From Cedecea neteri NBRC 105707 = ATCC 33855 (GTDB lineage: Bacteria; Pseudomonadota; Gammaproteobacteria; Enterobacterales; Enterobacteriaceae), in NCBI RefSeq assembly GCF_001571265.1, contig NZ_BCTL01000010.1:43478-107477 (forward strand): 64,000 nucleotides of DNA, given 5' to 3'. Of the stretch, positions 28,209-38,893 are shown piece after piece (the stretch's first letter is position 1; the number at the start of each line of letters is the position of its first letter). The notes under the pieces are model-generated. The model did not search any database and had not been told where the DNA came from. It saw only the letters and a program-made list of their open reading frames with translations. The translations under genes and the position numbers were made by a program.

Positions 28209-29081
28209 TGACTTAGCTGCGTTGTCAAAAACCGGCCGGTTCAGGCGGCCGGTTTGCAGCAACTGTGCTATCTCATCCCACAGCACATATAGCCAGCGTC
28301 GCCACAGGAAAGATTCTGCGACCGGGGCGCGCTGTAAATAGTGCCAAAGCAGGCTCTCGGCCTGCCCTGGCTCTACGAGGCGAAACAGTTCATATTCTCG
28401 CGGAGCCCATAACATCACGCCGGGATTCACCATCGCCAACAGCTGATCGCTACGCGAATCCTTGAGCATACTGCGAAGGGAAAAGTTGCCGTGGATCAGC
28501 ACGCAGTTATCGCTGAAGTCCTCGAACATACGCGGCAGACATTCGCGGGTGCGGAACAAAATACGTTTATCCTGCATCGTTAACCCGGTATTCCGGTACT
28601 GATTGAGCGTGGTCCAGAGCACTTCAACCCGCTGCCGGTACCAGTGCGGCCAGATATTTTCCTGAGTGCTGTCGACGTTCCCTACACAGCCACTGCTGTC
28701 CACGCGATGCCAGGCTAACAACCCCTCAACAATCTGGTCTTTGAGCTGCTCCCAGCGGTTTGGCGTGCGGGTTGGCGCTTCCCCGGGAACGCCGCGCAGG
28801 CGCTCCATCAGCAAAACATCCGGGCCAGGATGTTCTTCATGCGTAAGCACGCCGTAGACCACAGGCATGCGGACGGTACCTGAACGTGCCAGCATCGACA
28901 TTTTCCAGGCTAGCTGCGTTGCCAGACCCGGCGAGGTAAAGCTCTTGGCAAGCAGCGGCATCGCGTGGCCACCGCTGTCGTAAAGCGACCAAAGTGCAGT
29001 TTCCGCATGCTCGCTAATGCACTCAATACGGCTTAGTTTTTCACCCAGCAGGTGACTTAGCTCCTTACGCAGCAATTCCAT
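28188..29081 (-). CDS. ycbJ: YcbJ, uncharacterised protein resembling an aminoglycoside-phosphotransferase/kinase fold
   Basis: The 297-residue cytosolic protein begins MELLRKELSHLLGEKLSRIE and is the length of E. coli YcbJ, whose function is not established. The order of segments recalls the APH/choline kinase fold: a lobe with MPLLAKSFTSPG, a central GPDVLLMERLRG hinge-like stretch, and CVLIHGNFSLRSML at residues 193-206 in the place of the HGDxxxxN catalytic loop. Here the catalytic Asp position is Asn199. The following metal-binding DxG position reads NPG (219-221), so a catalytic kinase seems unlikely. It lies next to kdsB but is separated from it by a terminator and the gene's own start. 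Confidence 0.82.
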   Translation of the reverse strand: MELLRKELSHLLGEKLSRIECISEHAETALWSLYDSGGHAMPLLAKSFTSPGLATQLAWKMSMLARSGTVRMPVVYGVLTHEEHPGPDVLLMERLRGVPGEAPTRTPNRWEQLKDQIVEGLLAWHRVDSSGCVGNVDSTQENIWPHWYRQRVEVLWTTLNQYRNTGLTMQDKRILFRTRECLPRMFEDFSDNCVLIHGNFSLRSMLKDSRSDQLLAMVNPGVMLWAPREYELFRLVEPGQAESLLWHYLQRAPVAESFLWRRWLYVLWDEIAQLLQTGRLNRPVFDNAAKSLLPWLS

Positions 29082-29165
29082 ACCGATTTCCCCTGGTAAT
29101 ACTGTTGATTTAATAATGAGCGCACCAGGCGAAGTTGTCACCACTCCAGATCAATTGGGTTTCAG

Positions 29166-29197
29166 AAAAAGAAAAACCGGCCTGGTTAGCCGGTTTT
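29166..29197 (-). terminator. Terminator of the comEC-kdsB operon
   Basis: On the minus strand AAAACCGGC, loop TAACCAG and GCCGGTTTT are followed by TTCTTTTTC, just beyond the kdsB stop. Confidence 0.9.
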
Positions 29198-29218
29198 ATT
29201 AATCACGCTGAAGGTGAA

Positions 29219-29965
29219 TTAACGCATTGCAAGACGGACGCGCTCAAGATCTTCCGGGGTGTCCACACCAATGCTTGGGATGGCTTTCGCCACGGCAACG
29301 TGAATTTTTTCGCCGTTCCACAATACGCGTAGTTGCTCAAGCATTTCGATTTGCTCGAGCTGACTTGGCTCCCAGCTGACATAGCGGCGGATAAAACCGG
29401 CGCGGTAGCCATAAATGCCGATGTGGCGCAGGAAGGTATCGCCAATCTGTTCGCGGGAAGCGGCAAAGCGTTCGCGATCCCAGGGAATTGTGGCGCGTGA
29501 GAAATAGAGCGCGTAGCCCTGCGCATCCATGACGACTTTAACCGCATTTGGGTTAAACGCTTCTTCGGCTGATTCGATAGGCACTGCAAGCGTCGCCATA
29601 CCGGCTTTGCTGTTAGCCACGTTATTGGCAACCTGCTGGATAATGACCGGCGGGATCATTGGCTCGTCACCCTGCACGTTGACAATAACCGTGTCATCGC
29701 TGAAACCACATTTCTCGATAACCTCAGCCAGACGTTCGGTTCCGGACTGGTGATCGGGGCTGGTCAGGCAAACTTCCCCGCCAGCGGCTTCGACAACGCG
29801 CGCAACTTCCGGGTGATCGGTCGCGACAATGATACGTTCAGCGCCGGATTCGCGCGCACGGTCCAGCACATGCAGAACCATCGCTTTGCCGTTGATCTCT
29901 TTTAAGGGCTTACCCGGCAGACGCGTGGACGCATAGCGTGCGGGAATAATGGCGACAAAACTCAT
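29219..29965 (-). CDS. kdsB: KdsB, CMP-Kdo synthetase
   Basis: The 248-residue cytidylyltransferase activates Kdo with CTP for transfer to lipid A precursors. The N-terminal [16 protein letters not shown] nucleotide-binding signature, the [13 protein letters not shown] metal/nucleotide loop and [11 protein letters not shown] are conserved. The length matches E. coli. Its start overlaps the ycaR stop by 4 bp. It is the last gene of comEC-msbA-lpxK-ycaQ-ycaR-kdsB, three of whose members serve lipopolysaccharide assembly. Confidence 0.97.
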   Translation of the reverse strand: MSFVAIIPARYASTRLPGKPLKEINGKAMVLHVLDRARESGAERIIVATDHPEVARVVEAAGGEVCLTSPDHQSGTERLAEVIEKCGFSDDTVIVNVQGDEPMIPPVIIQQVANNVANSKAGMATLAVPIESAEEAFNPNAVKVVMDAQGYALYFSRATIPWDRERFAASREQIGDTFLRHIGIYGYRAGFIRRYVSWEPSQLEQIEMLEQLRVLWNGEKIHVAVAKAIPSIGVDTPEDLERVRLAMR

Positions 29966-30144
29966 GGATTGGTCTCGTCTGAAGTCAGCGTCCAGGCTTC
30001 ACTTTCCAGCAGAACCGGAATACCGTCACGCAGCGGGTAGGCCAGGCGATCAGGCTTGCAGATAAGCTCTTGCTTTTCCTGGTTATAGTAGAGCTTGCCG
30101 TTACAAACCGGGCAGGCAATGATTTCAAGTAAACGACTTTCCAT
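29962..30144 (-). CDS. ycaR: YcaR, small UPF0434/Trm112-like protein
   Basis: The 60-residue protein begins [18 protein letters not shown]. It belongs to the UPF0434 family, related in fold to Trm112. Only one CxxC (CPVC) is present, plus a lone Cys in ELICKPD, so a full four-cysteine zinc ribbon cannot form. This is also true of E. coli YcaR. The function is not established. It overlaps kdsB and is translated with it. Confidence 0.92.
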   Translation of the reverse strand: MESRLLEIIACPVCNGKLYYNQEKQELICKPDRLAYPLRDGIPVLLESEAWTLTSDETNP

Positions 30145-30192
30145 AATTACTCCAGATGAGTGCCATCAACGGCACCAGAATAGCATAAATGA

Positions 30193-31425
30193 CTAGCCCG
30201 CCGGGGCCATTTCCCAGCCTGTTCCCCAGCTTTCTCTCAGTTCAGCAGGCAGGACGCCGAGGGTAAGATGCGTCGCGGATTGCCAGCGCGCAAATTCCGT
30301 CAGTGCAGCACGCAGGCCTGCCTGCAAAGAGTCTGTCACCTTAATGCCCTCTTCAAGGTAGAGGCTTATCACCTCCAATTCGCCCTGCTTGCGGTGCATT
30401 TTGGCATCCATCCTGCCGACCAGCACCCCTTTGTGTAGCAGCGGTAAAACAAAATAACCGTATCGGCGCTTTTCCGCCGGGGTATAGCATTCCAGCCGAT
30501 AGGAAAAGTTAAACAACGCCTCTGCTCTGCGGCGATCCCATACGACAGGATCAAACGGCGAGAGCACGGCGCTGTGGGTGGCATTAAGCTGGTTTTGCTG
30601 CGCTTTCTCCAGCTGTGGCAACAGAGAATGATGCACCAGCATTTCGCCCAATTTTTCAACCTGAACGCGAATAACGTTGCCCGATAAAAGCCAGGCTTCC
30701 ATCAAGGGCTTTAAAGACAGGTTTTTGAGTCGATAGTAATCAGCCAGCCATTCAGGCCGGAAGATCCCCAGGCTGCGAGCACTGTTTTCCAGCATTAATA
30801 GCTCAGCCTCGGGCTGCTCAATCAGATGCAGATCATCGTTCCAGTGCGGCATAACCCGGTGGGTTAAATCGTAAACCCGCTGGAAATTACGCCGCTCCGT
30901 CACCATCACCTGCCCGGCGGTAAATAATCCTTCAAGGTGTTTTTTCTGCGGCTTCCATTCCCACCAGCCGCTCGCCCCTTTGCGGGGATGTTCAAAATCG
31001 GCGGAGCGGACGGGGCCATTTTCTTTGATATAAGCGAGCAACTGGCTGATATCTTCCGCATGCTCATTCATCCACTCTGGGCGGTATTTCCAGCCCATGT
31101 TTTCAGGGCTAAGCATTCGGTGGCGAATTAGCGCAAAATCTTTTTTTGGCAAGAAGCAGGCCTCATGCGCCCAGTATTCAATCAGCTCGCCGTTTGCCAG
31201 CGCCCCATCCAACCAGCCGGGTTCAAAGTGCCCAAGGCGGCTGAATAACACCAGATACGGACTGCGGGCTACGATATTGATGGTATCAATCTGGAGCAGC
31301 GACATGCGGGAGATAGCGTCGGCAACGTCAGAGGGACGCGCACGGCGGCGAGGTTTTTGCAGCAGCCCCTGGGCTGCAAGGTGCAGATTCCGGGCTGCTC
31401 GTAATGAAAGTTGCACAACGGTCAT
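30193..31425 (-). CDS. ycaQ: YcaQ (AlkX), DNA glycosylase of the HTH_42 family
   Basis: The 410-residue protein matches E. coli YcaQ. This glycosylase removes bulky alkyl adducts and unhooks DNA interstrand cross-links made by nitrogen mustards. The family is built from winged-helix modules. SRMSLLQIDTINIVARSPYLVLFSRLG at the N-terminus and THSAVLSPFDPVVWDRRRAE later on are well conserved, the latter containing the conserved patch implicated in catalysis. The ATG at 31425, with AGGTG eight bases upstream, gives the family start. An upstream frame extension was rejected. It lies within the lipid A operon but has no evident pathway link to it. Confidence 0.93.
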   Translation of the reverse strand: MTVVQLSLRAARNLHLAAQGLLQKPRRRARPSDVADAISRMSLLQIDTINIVARSPYLVLFSRLGHFEPGWLDGALANGELIEYWAHEACFLPKKDFALIRHRMLSPENMGWKYRPEWMNEHAEDISQLLAYIKENGPVRSADFEHPRKGASGWWEWKPQKKHLEGLFTAGQVMVTERRNFQRVYDLTHRVMPHWNDDLHLIEQPEAELLMLENSARSLGIFRPEWLADYYRLKNLSLKPLMEAWLLSGNVIRVQVEKLGEMLVHHSLLPQLEKAQQNQLNATHSAVLSPFDPVVWDRRRAEALFNFSYRLECYTPAEKRRYGYFVLPLLHKGVLVGRMDAKMHRKQGELEVISLYLEEGIKVTDSLQAGLRAALTEFARWQSATHLTLGVLPAELRESWGTGWEMAPAG

Positions 31426-31467
31426 GGCACACCTGTAATCAGCGAACAAATAACCGGTGACGCAAAA

Positions 31468-32451
31468 CTAACGCACCAGCCCCAATAACTCCTTGAGCAG
31501 CGTTTCAGCGAGGGGGGAGTCTAGCTGCGCATCTACCGGCAGATACCACCAGTTGGCATGCCCTTCGGCGAAGGCACGGCATTTCACCGCATCTTTTTCC
31601 GTCATCATTACCGTTTGGTTAGCCGGCGCAATATTCAGCATATCCTGTTCGGTAATCGCCTGGTGATCGGCCAGCGCAACAGTTTTCACCGGCGTAATGC
31701 CGGACTGTTCCAGCGTAGCAAAGAAGCGCGGTGGATGGCCTATACCGGCCATAGCCACAACGTCGCTGAAATCCGACAATGGGCGGCGCTCACCGCTGAG
31801 AACGTTAATGGCAAGCCCTGGTTTAAGACGCATGGCAATTTCACCAGCCCGAGATTTGCCGCCGTTAACGATAACGGCATCTACACTGCGCAGACGCCCT
31901 GCTCTTTCGCGCATTGGCCCTGCAGGTAACCACCAGCCGTTACCGAAACGACGTACGCCGTCGATAACAACAATTTCTTTATCACGAGCTAGTGCGTAAT
32001 GCTGTAAACCATCGTCGGTGATAATGATTTGCGGAGCTTCGGCCGCAATGAGGGCTTTCACAGCCTCGCTGCGTTTCGGGGCAACGGCGACGGGGGCCCC
32101 GGTACGTTGAAAAATAAGTACCGGTTCGTCCCCGGCTTCAGAGGGAGTGGTTTTCGCGTCAAGCAGCAGAGGATAAGCGGCTGCTTTTCCGCCGTAGCCT
32201 CGGGATACAACGCCAACTCGCACACCGCGTCGCTGTAACTGCTCCACCAGCCAGATAACCACTGGCGTTTTTCCATTGCCGCCCGCCGTCAGGTTCCCAA
32301 CGACAACCACTGGCACGGGGGCACGCCATACCGCGCGCAGACCAATACGGTAGGACAGTCGAATAGCGCCGCTCACCAGGCCATAAAGCCAGGAAAGCGG
32401 CAGCAGCAGCAGGTAGAGAGGCGATTTCCCCGACCAGATACGTTCAATCAT
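31468..32451 (-). CDS. lpxK: LpxK, tetraacyldisaccharide 4'-kinase
   Basis: The 327-residue membrane-associated kinase phosphorylates the 4' position of the lipid A disaccharide, giving lipid IVA. An N-terminal hydrophobic helix ([21 protein letters not shown]) anchors it, and [12 protein letters not shown] is the unusual Walker A loop of Lpx[13 protein letters not shown] carries conserved acidic residues. Its ATG overlaps the msbA stop (TAATG), indicating translational coupling. Confidence 0.97.
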   Translation of the reverse strand: MIERIWSGKSPLYLLLLPLSWLYGLVSGAIRLSYRIGLRAVWRAPVPVVVVGNLTAGGNGKTPVVIWLVEQLQRRGVRVGVVSRGYGGKAAAYPLLLDAKTTPSEAGDEPVLIFQRTGAPVAVAPKRSEAVKALIAAEAPQIIITDDGLQHYALARDKEIVVIDGVRRFGNGWWLPAGPMRERAGRLRSVDAVIVNGGKSRAGEIAMRLKPGLAINVLSGERRPLSDFSDVVAMAGIGHPPRFFATLEQSGITPVKTVALADHQAITEQDMLNIAPANQTVMMTEKDAVKCRAFAEGHANWWYLPVDAQLDSPLAETLLKELLGLVR

Positions 32452-34196
32452 TAGCCGAATTGCATCTTATGTAGCTGGGCATAAACGCCACGATGGGCCA
32501 GCAGCTCCAGGTGAGGACCGCGTTCGACGATGCGACCATCTTCTACAACCACGATTTCGTCTGCCTGTTCAATCGTCGACAGGCGGTGAGCGATCACCAG
32601 TGACGTACGGTTTTTCTGCAGTTCATCCAAAGCGGCCTGAATAGCGCGTTCGGATTCGGTATCAAGCGCAGAGGTCGCTTCATCAAGGATCAGGATTGGG
32701 CTATCACGCAGTAGGGCACGAGCGATTGCGATACGCTGGCGCTGGCCGCCAGAGAGGAGCACGCCATTCTCACCTATCAGGGTATCCAGCCCGTTGTCCA
32801 TTTTATTGATGAAGTCCATCGCGTAGGCCATACGCGCAGCCTTTTCGATGTCTTCACGGGAATACTCCCCGGTACGAGCATAGGCAATATTATTCGCCAC
32901 GGTATCGTTAAAGAGATGAACATTCTGAGACACCAACCCTACCTGATTGCGCAGAGACGCAAGGGTGTATTCACGTATATCGTGCCCGTCAATCAGGATT
33001 TCGCCTTCCTGCTGCTCGTAGAAACGCGTAAGCAGGCTGGCAATGGTCGATTTACCCGAACCTGAACGCCCTACCAGCGCAACAGTTTTTCCTGCCGGGA
33101 TGGTCAGATTGATGTTGCGCAGTGCTGGAGTATCACGCCCTGGATAGGTGAAAGTGACATCGCGAAATTCAACATCGCCTTTAGAGCGTTCGATAACCTG
33201 TTTGCCACTGTCTTTTTCCTGCTCGGAATCGAGAATAGAGAACAGCGTCTGGCAGGCGGCCATTCCGCGCTGGAACTGGGCGTTAACGTTAGTCAGCGAC
33301 TTCAGCGGGCGCATCAGCGCAATCATGGAAGAGAAGACGACCGTGATGGTCCCCGCAGTGAGCGTTTCCATCACGCTTGGGAAGCTGGCGGCATAAAGAA
33401 CAAAGGCCAACGCAAGGGAAGCAATAAGCTGAATAATCGGATCGGAGATAGAAGAGGCTGAAACCAGCTTCATGCCCTGATTACGCATGCTGTTGCTAAC
33501 TTTGTCAAAGCGGTCGGTTTCTACCTGTTGACCACCGAAAATAAGTACCTCTTTGTGCCCCTTCAGCATCTGCTCAGCGCTGGATGTAACCTGCCCCATA
33601 GTGTTCTGCATATTTTTGCTGATATTACGAAAACGCTTAGAGACAAAGCGAATGGCAAAGGACACAATCGGTGCCAGCACGATCAGAATCACTGAAAGCT
33701 GCCAGCTGTACCAGAACATCAGCACAAACAGGCCAATAATTGACGCGCCTTCACGTACAACGGTGATCAGTGCGCCAGAGGAAGAAGAAGCAACCTGCTC
33801 CGAGTCATAGGTAATACGGGAAAGCAGTGTCCCGGTGGACTGTTGGTCGAAAAATGAAACCGGCATCCCCATCATGTGGCTGAACAGGCGACGGCGCATG
33901 TTCATGACCACCATGCCTGACACCCATGAAATACAGTAGCTTGAAATATAACTAGTCACGCCACGCAGCAGCATCAGCGCAATCACGGCCAGAGGCATCC
34001 ATAGAAGTACAGAAGAGTTCGCCTTACCAAAACCATCATCCAGTAATGGCTTAAGCAGCGAAAGCATGTAGGTATCGCTCGCCGCATTGAGGATTAACGC
34101 TATCCCAGCCACAATCAGACCCGTTCTAAAGGGGGAAATCATCGGCCAGAGCCGGCGGAAAGTCTGCCACGTGGAGAGATCTTTATCGTTCTGCAT
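32451..34196 (-). CDS. msbA: MsbA, lipid A flippase (ABC exporter)
   Basis: The 581-residue half-transporter flips core-lipid A across the inner membrane. Six N-terminal transmembrane helices are followed by the nucleotide-binding domain with Walker [10 protein letters not shown], signature LSGGQRQR, Walker B ILILDEAT and the switch histidine in IAHRLST. The frame is open upstream into comEC. I chose ATG 34196 because the protein then starts [16 protein letters not shown], as in E. coli. It lies 37 bp after comEC and is coupled to lpxK. Confidence 0.97.
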   Translation of the reverse strand: MQNDKDLSTWQTFRRLWPMISPFRTGLIVAGIALILNAASDTYMLSLLKPLLDDGFGKANSSVLLWMPLAVIALMLLRGVTSYISSYCISWVSGMVVMNMRRRLFSHMMGMPVSFFDQQSTGTLLSRITYDSEQVASSSSGALITVVREGASIIGLFVLMFWYSWQLSVILIVLAPIVSFAIRFVSKRFRNISKNMQNTMGQVTSSAEQMLKGHKEVLIFGGQQVETDRFDKVSNSMRNQGMKLVSASSISDPIIQLIASLALAFVLYAASFPSVMETLTAGTITVVFSSMIALMRPLKSLTNVNAQFQRGMAACQTLFSILDSEQEKDSGKQVIERSKGDVEFRDVTFTYPGRDTPALRNINLTIPAGKTVALVGRSGSGKSTIASLLTRFYEQQEGEILIDGHDIREYTLASLRNQVGLVSQNVHLFNDTVANNIAYARTGEYSREDIEKAARMAYAMDFINKMDNGLDTLIGENGVLLSGGQRQRIAIARALLRDSPILILDEATSALDTESERAIQAALDELQKNRTSLVIAHRLSTIEQADEIVVVEDGRIVERGPHLELLAHRGVYAQLHKMQFG

Positions 34197-34233
34197 TAAG
34201 TCGAACCAGCCTTTTATGAAATAGCCGCATATT

Positions 34234-36501
34234 CTACCCATTATCGCGGGTGACGCCAAACCACTGATGATACCAACGGGGCAATATTTGTTCTCTGAAG
34301 CCAGAGATTTGCCATTTATCACTGTTTATTTCAATTGTCAGTTGCCCTGAATGCGCCGTGTCATGCCACTGATAGCCATATTTTTGGTAACGATCGATAA
34401 TTGTTGAAGAAGGTAAACGCCAGGCGTTGAATCTAGAAGCTGAAGCCAGCGCCACGCTGCCTGAAACGGCTCTCAGTAGAGGGCCGCTGGACGAACTTCG
34501 GCTCCCATGATGAGGAACCTGTAAAACATTGGCCTCTAGCGTTTGCCAGCGTTTTCTCAGCATAGTTAATTCTGCGCTTGCCTCCAGGTCTCCCGTCAAC
34601 ATGAGGCTAAATCCTCCGTGACTGACCTTCACCACACAAGAGCGATTATTGCCGCTCCCCTCGTACTCTTCAGGCGGCCACAGCACCTCGAATTGAATAC
34701 CCTGCCATGCCCATTGCTGACCACGAAAGCAAGGCTCATGCTCCTCCCAGCGTAAAGCGCTACGAATACTTAGGGCAGGCCACTGATGCTTAAGACTTTT
34801 CAACCCACCGATATGGTCAAGATGTTCATGGCTTATAATCACCCACTCTGGCTGCAGGTTTCGCCATTTTAACCAAGGTATAATCACACTTTTAGCAGCA
34901 TCCCCTCCAGGCCACGCGTTGCCCGTGTCGTAGAGTAACGCTTTCCCTTCACGTTCGATAACCATCGCAAGCCCATGCCCGACATCAAGCATATGCACGG
35001 CCCAACTATTGGCCTCAGGCTTCCGCCAGAAGGGAAATGTCATCAAAAGCAACACTGTCGCAGCGGTAGCGGAAGAGCTTCGCCAAAAACCGAACCGCCA
35101 TATCACTATGGCCCACCAGGCAATGAACGCCAGAAATTGATAGCGACGGTCAAGCTCTTTCCAGCCTTCCGGTAAACCAGCTAATAAGGCGAATACTCCC
35201 ACAAGTGATTTATCCGCCAGGGACCAAAACACCTGGCCGATGGACGGGACTTCTCCGAACACCATGCCGGCTAAAATTAAGGGCACGCTAACGAAGGTAA
35301 TCCAGGGAACAGCGAAGAGATTAGCGGCCAGCGAAGTCAAACTGATGCCGTGAAACAGGACCACCTGAAGTGGGATAAGCAGTAACGTGATTCCGGTTTG
35401 CAAATAAAGCAGATCGGCAAAAGGACGGAGCCAACGATTTATCGCCCTGCGTGGCAATGGCACCCACTGGTACCAAAAGATAAGCCCGCAAACCGCAAGC
35501 GCGGAGAGCCAAAGACTTTCAGACAAAATCGCCATCGGTTCACTCAACACAATGCCCGAGGCACAGCAAAGTAGCACATCCCAGGAAGACCATTTTCTGC
35601 TGCTCAGGCGTAATATTGCCCAAATGCCCATCCCAACCAGAGTTCTGACCGCTGGTGGATTCATACCTGACAGCCAGGTGTAAAATAGCGCGACGCTAAA
35701 GCTCACCAGTAAAGGAAAACGAAACCCAATCATCGGGGTGGGTAGACAAAATTGCACAGCCCGCGCGAACAGCAAGCCAATCCCGCCGGCTAATGCGATA
35801 TGCAATCCGGAAATAGCCATGAGATGAGCCGTCCCGGTATCAAGCATGATTTTTTTGACGTCCGCACTAACGTCTATGCGCTCCCCAAAACCAAGAGCGA
35901 TAATCACCCCCTGCCATGGGAGATGAGCGGTGGCACTTTTGGCTTGCTCGAGCCATTTACCTCTAAGATTGCAGCTATCTGAGAGCTGGGTTGCCTTCAA
36001 TACTCTGCCGTTAAACGGCAGCATCTGCGAAAGTGCATAACGCTGCCCGTCAAAAACACCTTCATTGAGGCGCCCGTGTACCGGGCGAAGTCGTAGCGTC
36101 ATTAACCATGTCTGCCCTTCGCAAACGGGCACGGGCAATTCACTATTTCGCAGTACAACGCCCGGAGCAGGAAACAAGTAGCGGCCATCCAGCTTGACTA
36201 CCCGCAGCTCATGTCGTTTATCACCATCACTTCTCGTAATTTTCACCTGCACCGTCAGCGGCTTCTCCCCAAAAACAGAGAACATATCCAGCATTTGCCG
36301 CGCACTTAGCAGGCTCCAGCTTAGTAACAAAAGACACAGCACCAAATAGCGCACCCAGGCTACACGGCTCAAAAAAACTGCCAGTGCCAGCGCCGCTGCC
36401 AAGAGCAGCAAAATATCTTTTTGTTCCGGAATAACCGGCAGCCATAACAGTGGAAAGGCGCTAATCAGAACAGCACCAGAAACGGCAGCAATAGAAAACA
36501 C
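34234..36501 (-). CDS. comEC: ComEC-like (YcaI) DNA internalisation channel protein
   Basis: The 755-residue polytopic membrane protein has an N-terminal hydrophobic region, an OB-like domain (around residues 80-150), the competence domain ([17 protein letters not shown] motif) with many membrane helices, and a C-terminal metallo-beta-lactamase-like domain ([43 protein letters not shown]). ComEC imports single-stranded DNA in naturally transformable bacteria. In E. coli its homologue is intact but competence is not classical. I chose GTG at 36501, where AAGGAGG is five bases upstream and the length matches E. coli (754). An ATG 35 codons earlier lacks such a site. Confidence 0.93.
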   Translation of the reverse strand: MFSIAAVSGAVLISAFPLLWLPVIPEQKDILLLLAAALALAVFLSRVAWVRYLVLCLLLLSWSLLSARQMLDMFSVFGEKPLTVQVKITRSDGDKRHELRVVKLDGRYLFPAPGVVLRNSELPVPVCEGQTWLMTLRLRPVHGRLNEGVFDGQRYALSQMLPFNGRVLKATQLSDSCNLRGKWLEQAKSATAHLPWQGVIIALGFGERIDVSADVKKIMLDTGTAHLMAISGLHIALAGGIGLLFARAVQFCLPTPMIGFRFPLLVSFSVALFYTWLSGMNPPAVRTLVGMGIWAILRLSSRKWSSWDVLLCCASGIVLSEPMAILSESLWLSALAVCGLIFWYQWVPLPRRAINRWLRPFADLLYLQTGITLLLIPLQVVLFHGISLTSLAANLFAVPWITFVSVPLILAGMVFGEVPSIGQVFWSLADKSLVGVFALLAGLPEGWKELDRRYQFLAFIAWWAIVIWRFGFWRSSSATAATVLLLMTFPFWRKPEANSWAVHMLDVGHGLAMVIEREGKALLYDTGNAWPGGDAAKSVIIPWLKWRNLQPEWVIISHEHLDHIGGLKSLKHQWPALSIRSALRWEEHEPCFRGQQWAWQGIQFEVLWPPEEYEGSGNNRSCVVKVSHGGFSLMLTGDLEASAELTMLRKRWQTLEANVLQVPHHGSRSSSSGPLLRAVSGSVALASASRFNAWRLPSSTIIDRYQKYGYQWHDTAHSGQLTIEINSDKWQISGFREQILPRWYHQWFGVTRDNG

Positions 36502-36653
36502 ATCCACCTCCTTGTTGCAGGCAGTGTGCGGCAATATTGCAATTAAATCAGAAAGCGATCGGGGAAATACGTGATGGCCTGGGCTGCGTTGAGTCCAGCT
36601 TAACAATGTTGCGTTAGCCCTCTCTATGCGGCTCGCAAAATAGCAATATCAGT

Positions 36654-36684
36654 AAAAAAAATGGCACCTCATTTGAGGTGCCAT
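36654..36684 (-). terminator. ihfB terminator
   Basis: On the minus strand ATGGCACCTCA and its complement TGAGGTGCCAT form an 11-bp stem followed by TTTTTTTAC, about 20 bp after the ihfB stop. Confidence 0.92.
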
Positions 36685-36704
36685 TTATGACTAACTCCAA
36701 AGAA

Positions 36705-36989
36705 TTAGCCGTAAATATTGGCGCGGTCACGCAACTCTTTGCCTGGCTTAAAGTGTGGAACGTATTTGCCTTCCAGATCCACTTTGTCGCCGGTTTTCGG
36801 GTTACGTCCGGTGCGAGGAGCGCGATAGTGTAAGGAGAAACTGCCGAAACCCCGGATTTCAATACGTTCACCCTCGGCGAGCGTAGAGGCCATATGCTCC
36901 AGCATTTCCTTCACCGCATCTTCTACTGCTTTCGCAGGGATGTGAGATTGCTGGGTTGCAAGTCTTTCGATCAATTCTGACTTGGTCAT
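36705..36989 (-). CDS. ihfB: IhfB, integration host factor beta subunit
   Basis: The 94-residue DNA-bending protein forms the IHF heterodimer with IhfA. The sequence is nearly identical to E. coli, including the [21 protein letters not shown] beta-arm with the intercalating proline. It lies about 115 bp downstream of rpsA, the E. coli arrangement, in which transcription comes both from within or after rpsA and by read-through. Confidence 0.98.
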   Translation of the reverse strand: MTKSELIERLATQQSHIPAKAVEDAVKEMLEHMASTLAEGERIEIRGFGSFSLHYRAPRTGRNPKTGDKVDLEGKYVPHFKPGKELRDRANIYG

Positions 36990-37041
36990 GATTCCTCCGG
37001 TTTCCTTTCAGGAAAATTAGCTTACAGCTCTCAATCGAACA

Positions 37042-37061
37042 AGGGCGGCCGAAGCCGCCCT
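37042..37061 (-). terminator. Hairpin between rpsA and ihfB
   Basis: AGGGCGGC, loop TTCG (minus strand) and GCCGCCCT form an 8-bp GC-rich stem with a stable tetraloop. The bases after it (TGTTCGATTG) are only weakly U-rich, so it is probably a leaky terminator or an RNA-stabilising stem, allowing some read-through to ihfB. Confidence 0.55.
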
Positions 37062-37104
37062 GATTTTATACCCTGGCAGAAGCCGGGATACAACGCTCGG
37101 ACGA

Positions 37105-38778
37105 TTACTCGCCTTTAGCTGCTTTGAATGCTTCAGCCATTGCGTTAGAGAAGTTGCCTTCTTCCTGTTTGTTGTTAACAGTCGCAATTGCATCTTTCTC
37201 GTCAGCTTCGTCTTTAGCACGAACAGACAGGCTCACAACACGGTTTTTACGATCAACGCCGGTGAATTTAGCTTCAACGTCGTCGCCAACGTTCAGAACC
37301 AGAGTTGCATCTTCAACGCGGTCACGGGAAGCTTCAGAAGCACGCAGGTAGCCTTCTACGCCATCTGCTAATTCAACTGTAGCACCTTTCGCGTCAACTG
37401 CCGTTACTTTACCAGTAACGATAGTACCTTTCTTGTTCAGCGCAACGTAGTTGTTGAACGGATCTTCTGCGAGCTGTTTAACGCCCAGGGAGATACGCTC
37501 ACGCTCTGCGTCAACCTGCAGAACAACGGCTGCGATTTCGTCGCCTTTTTTGTATTCACGTACTGCTTCTTCGCCTGCAACGTTCCAGGAGATGTCAGAC
37601 AGGTGAACCAGGCCGTCGATGCCGCCGTCCAGGCCGATGAAGATACCGAAGTCAGTGATAGACTTGATTTTACCTTCAACGCGATCGCCTTTGTTGTGGG
37701 TCTCAGCGAACTGCTGCCATGGGTTGTTTTTGCACTGCTTCAGACCCAGGGAGATACGACGACGTTCTTCGTCGATATCCAGAACCATCACTTCCACTAC
37801 ATCACCAACGTTAACAACTTTGGATGGGTGGATGTTTTTGTTGGTCCAATCCATTTCGGAAACGTGAACCAGGCCTTCAACGCCTTCTTCGATTTCAACG
37901 AAGCAGCCGTAGTCGGTCAGGTTGGTCACGCGACCAGTCAGTTTGGTACCTTCTGGATAACGCTTAGCGATAGCTACCCATGGATCTTCGCCCAGCTGTT
38001 TCAGGCCGAGGGAAACACGAGTACGCTCGCGGTCGAACTTCAGCACTTTAACAGTGATTTCGTCGCCAACATTCACGATTTCGCTTGGATGCTTAACGCG
38101 TTTCCATGCCATATCGGTGATGTGCAGCAGGCCATCAACGCCACCCAGGTCAACGAATGCACCGTAGTCAGTGAGGTTCTTAACGATACCTTTAACTTCC
38201 ATGCCTTCTTGCAGGTTTTCAAGCAGCTGATCGCGCTCTGCGCTGTTCTCAGACTCGATTACCGCACGACGGGAAACAACAACGTTGTTGCGCTTCTGGT
38301 CAAGCTTGATAACTTTGAACTCAAGCTCTTTGCCTTCCAGGTGCAGCGTGTCGCGAACTGGACGCACGTCAACCAGGGAACCTGGCAGGAACGCACGAAT
38401 ACCGTTCAGCTCAACAGTGAAGCCACCTTTAACTTTGCCGTTGATAACACCGACCACAGTTTCAGCTTCTTCGTAAGCTTTTTCCAGCGTGATCCAAGCT
38501 TCGTGACGTTTAGCTTTCTCACGGGACAGCAGGGTTTCACCGAAGCCGTCTTCTACTGCGTCCAGCGCAACGTCAACTTCGTCGCCAACCTGAATTTCCA
38601 GTTCGCCGGCTGCGTTTTTGAACTGCTCTGCAGGGATTGCAGATTCAGATTTCAGGCCCGCATCAACCAGAACGACGTCTTTGTCGATAGCAACAACAAC
38701 GCCACGAACGATGGAACCCGGACGGGTTTCGATTGTTTTAAGGGATTCTTCAAATAGTTGAGCAAAAGATTCAGTCAT
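37105..38778 (-). CDS. rpsA: RpsA, 30S ribosomal protein S1
   Basis: The 557-residue protein has six S1-type OB-fold repeats. The first two bind the ribosome and the last four bind mRNA. Repeat boundaries are visible from recurring V-D-YGAFV/CFV-E segments (for example [37 protein letters not shown] and [19 protein letters not shown]). Length equals E. coli. Codon bias is strong. The leader contains three hairpins and a poor ribosome binding site, matching the autogenously controlled E. coli leader. Confidence 0.98.
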   Translation of the reverse strand: MTESFAQLFEESLKTIETRPGSIVRGVVVAIDKDVVLVDAGLKSESAIPAEQFKNAAGELEIQVGDEVDVALDAVEDGFGETLLSREKAKRHEAWITLEKAYEEAETVVGVINGKVKGGFTVELNGIRAFLPGSLVDVRPVRDTLHLEGKELEFKVIKLDQKRNNVVVSRRAVIESENSAERDQLLENLQEGMEVKGIVKNLTDYGAFVDLGGVDGLLHITDMAWKRVKHPSEIVNVGDEITVKVLKFDRERTRVSLGLKQLGEDPWVAIAKRYPEGTKLTGRVTNLTDYGCFVEIEEGVEGLVHVSEMDWTNKNIHPSKVVNVGDVVEVMVLDIDEERRRISLGLKQCKNNPWQQFAETHNKGDRVEGKIKSITDFGIFIGLDGGIDGLVHLSDISWNVAGEEAVREYKKGDEIAAVVLQVDAERERISLGVKQLAEDPFNNYVALNKKGTIVTGKVTAVDAKGATVELADGVEGYLRASEASRDRVEDATLVLNVGDDVEAKFTGVDRKNRVVSLSVRAKDEADEKDAIATVNNKQEEGNFSNAMAEAFKAAKGE

Positions 38779-38893
38779 GTTTAATCTTCAAAAGTTAGAT
38801 TAACGTCCATCTGGCCTCATGCCGGATGGGGTTGTTTTACATACCCGCTCACACTCCGTTGCAGCGGGGGTACTACAAAATGGGGTCGCTATC
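38779..38893 (-). promoter_or_regulatory. rpsA translational operator with three leader hairpins
   Basis: Reading from the start codon outward, three inverted repeats can be seen: TAATCT/AGATTA (38782-38787 with 38797-38802), CCATC-T-GGC with GCC-G-GATGG (38807-38829), and CCCGCT/AGCGGG (38844-38849 with 38863-38868). AU-rich linkers lie between them. The only Shine-Dalgarno-like bases are GAAG in the first hairpin. This is the architecture reported for the E. coli rpsA leader, which gives very efficient initiation and S1 autorepression. Confidence 0.75.

Noticed and set aside
37603-38757. 384-codon open frame on the plus strand opposite rpsA
   Set aside because: Antisense shadow of the strongly biased rpsA codons; no recognisable domain and no ribosome binding site.
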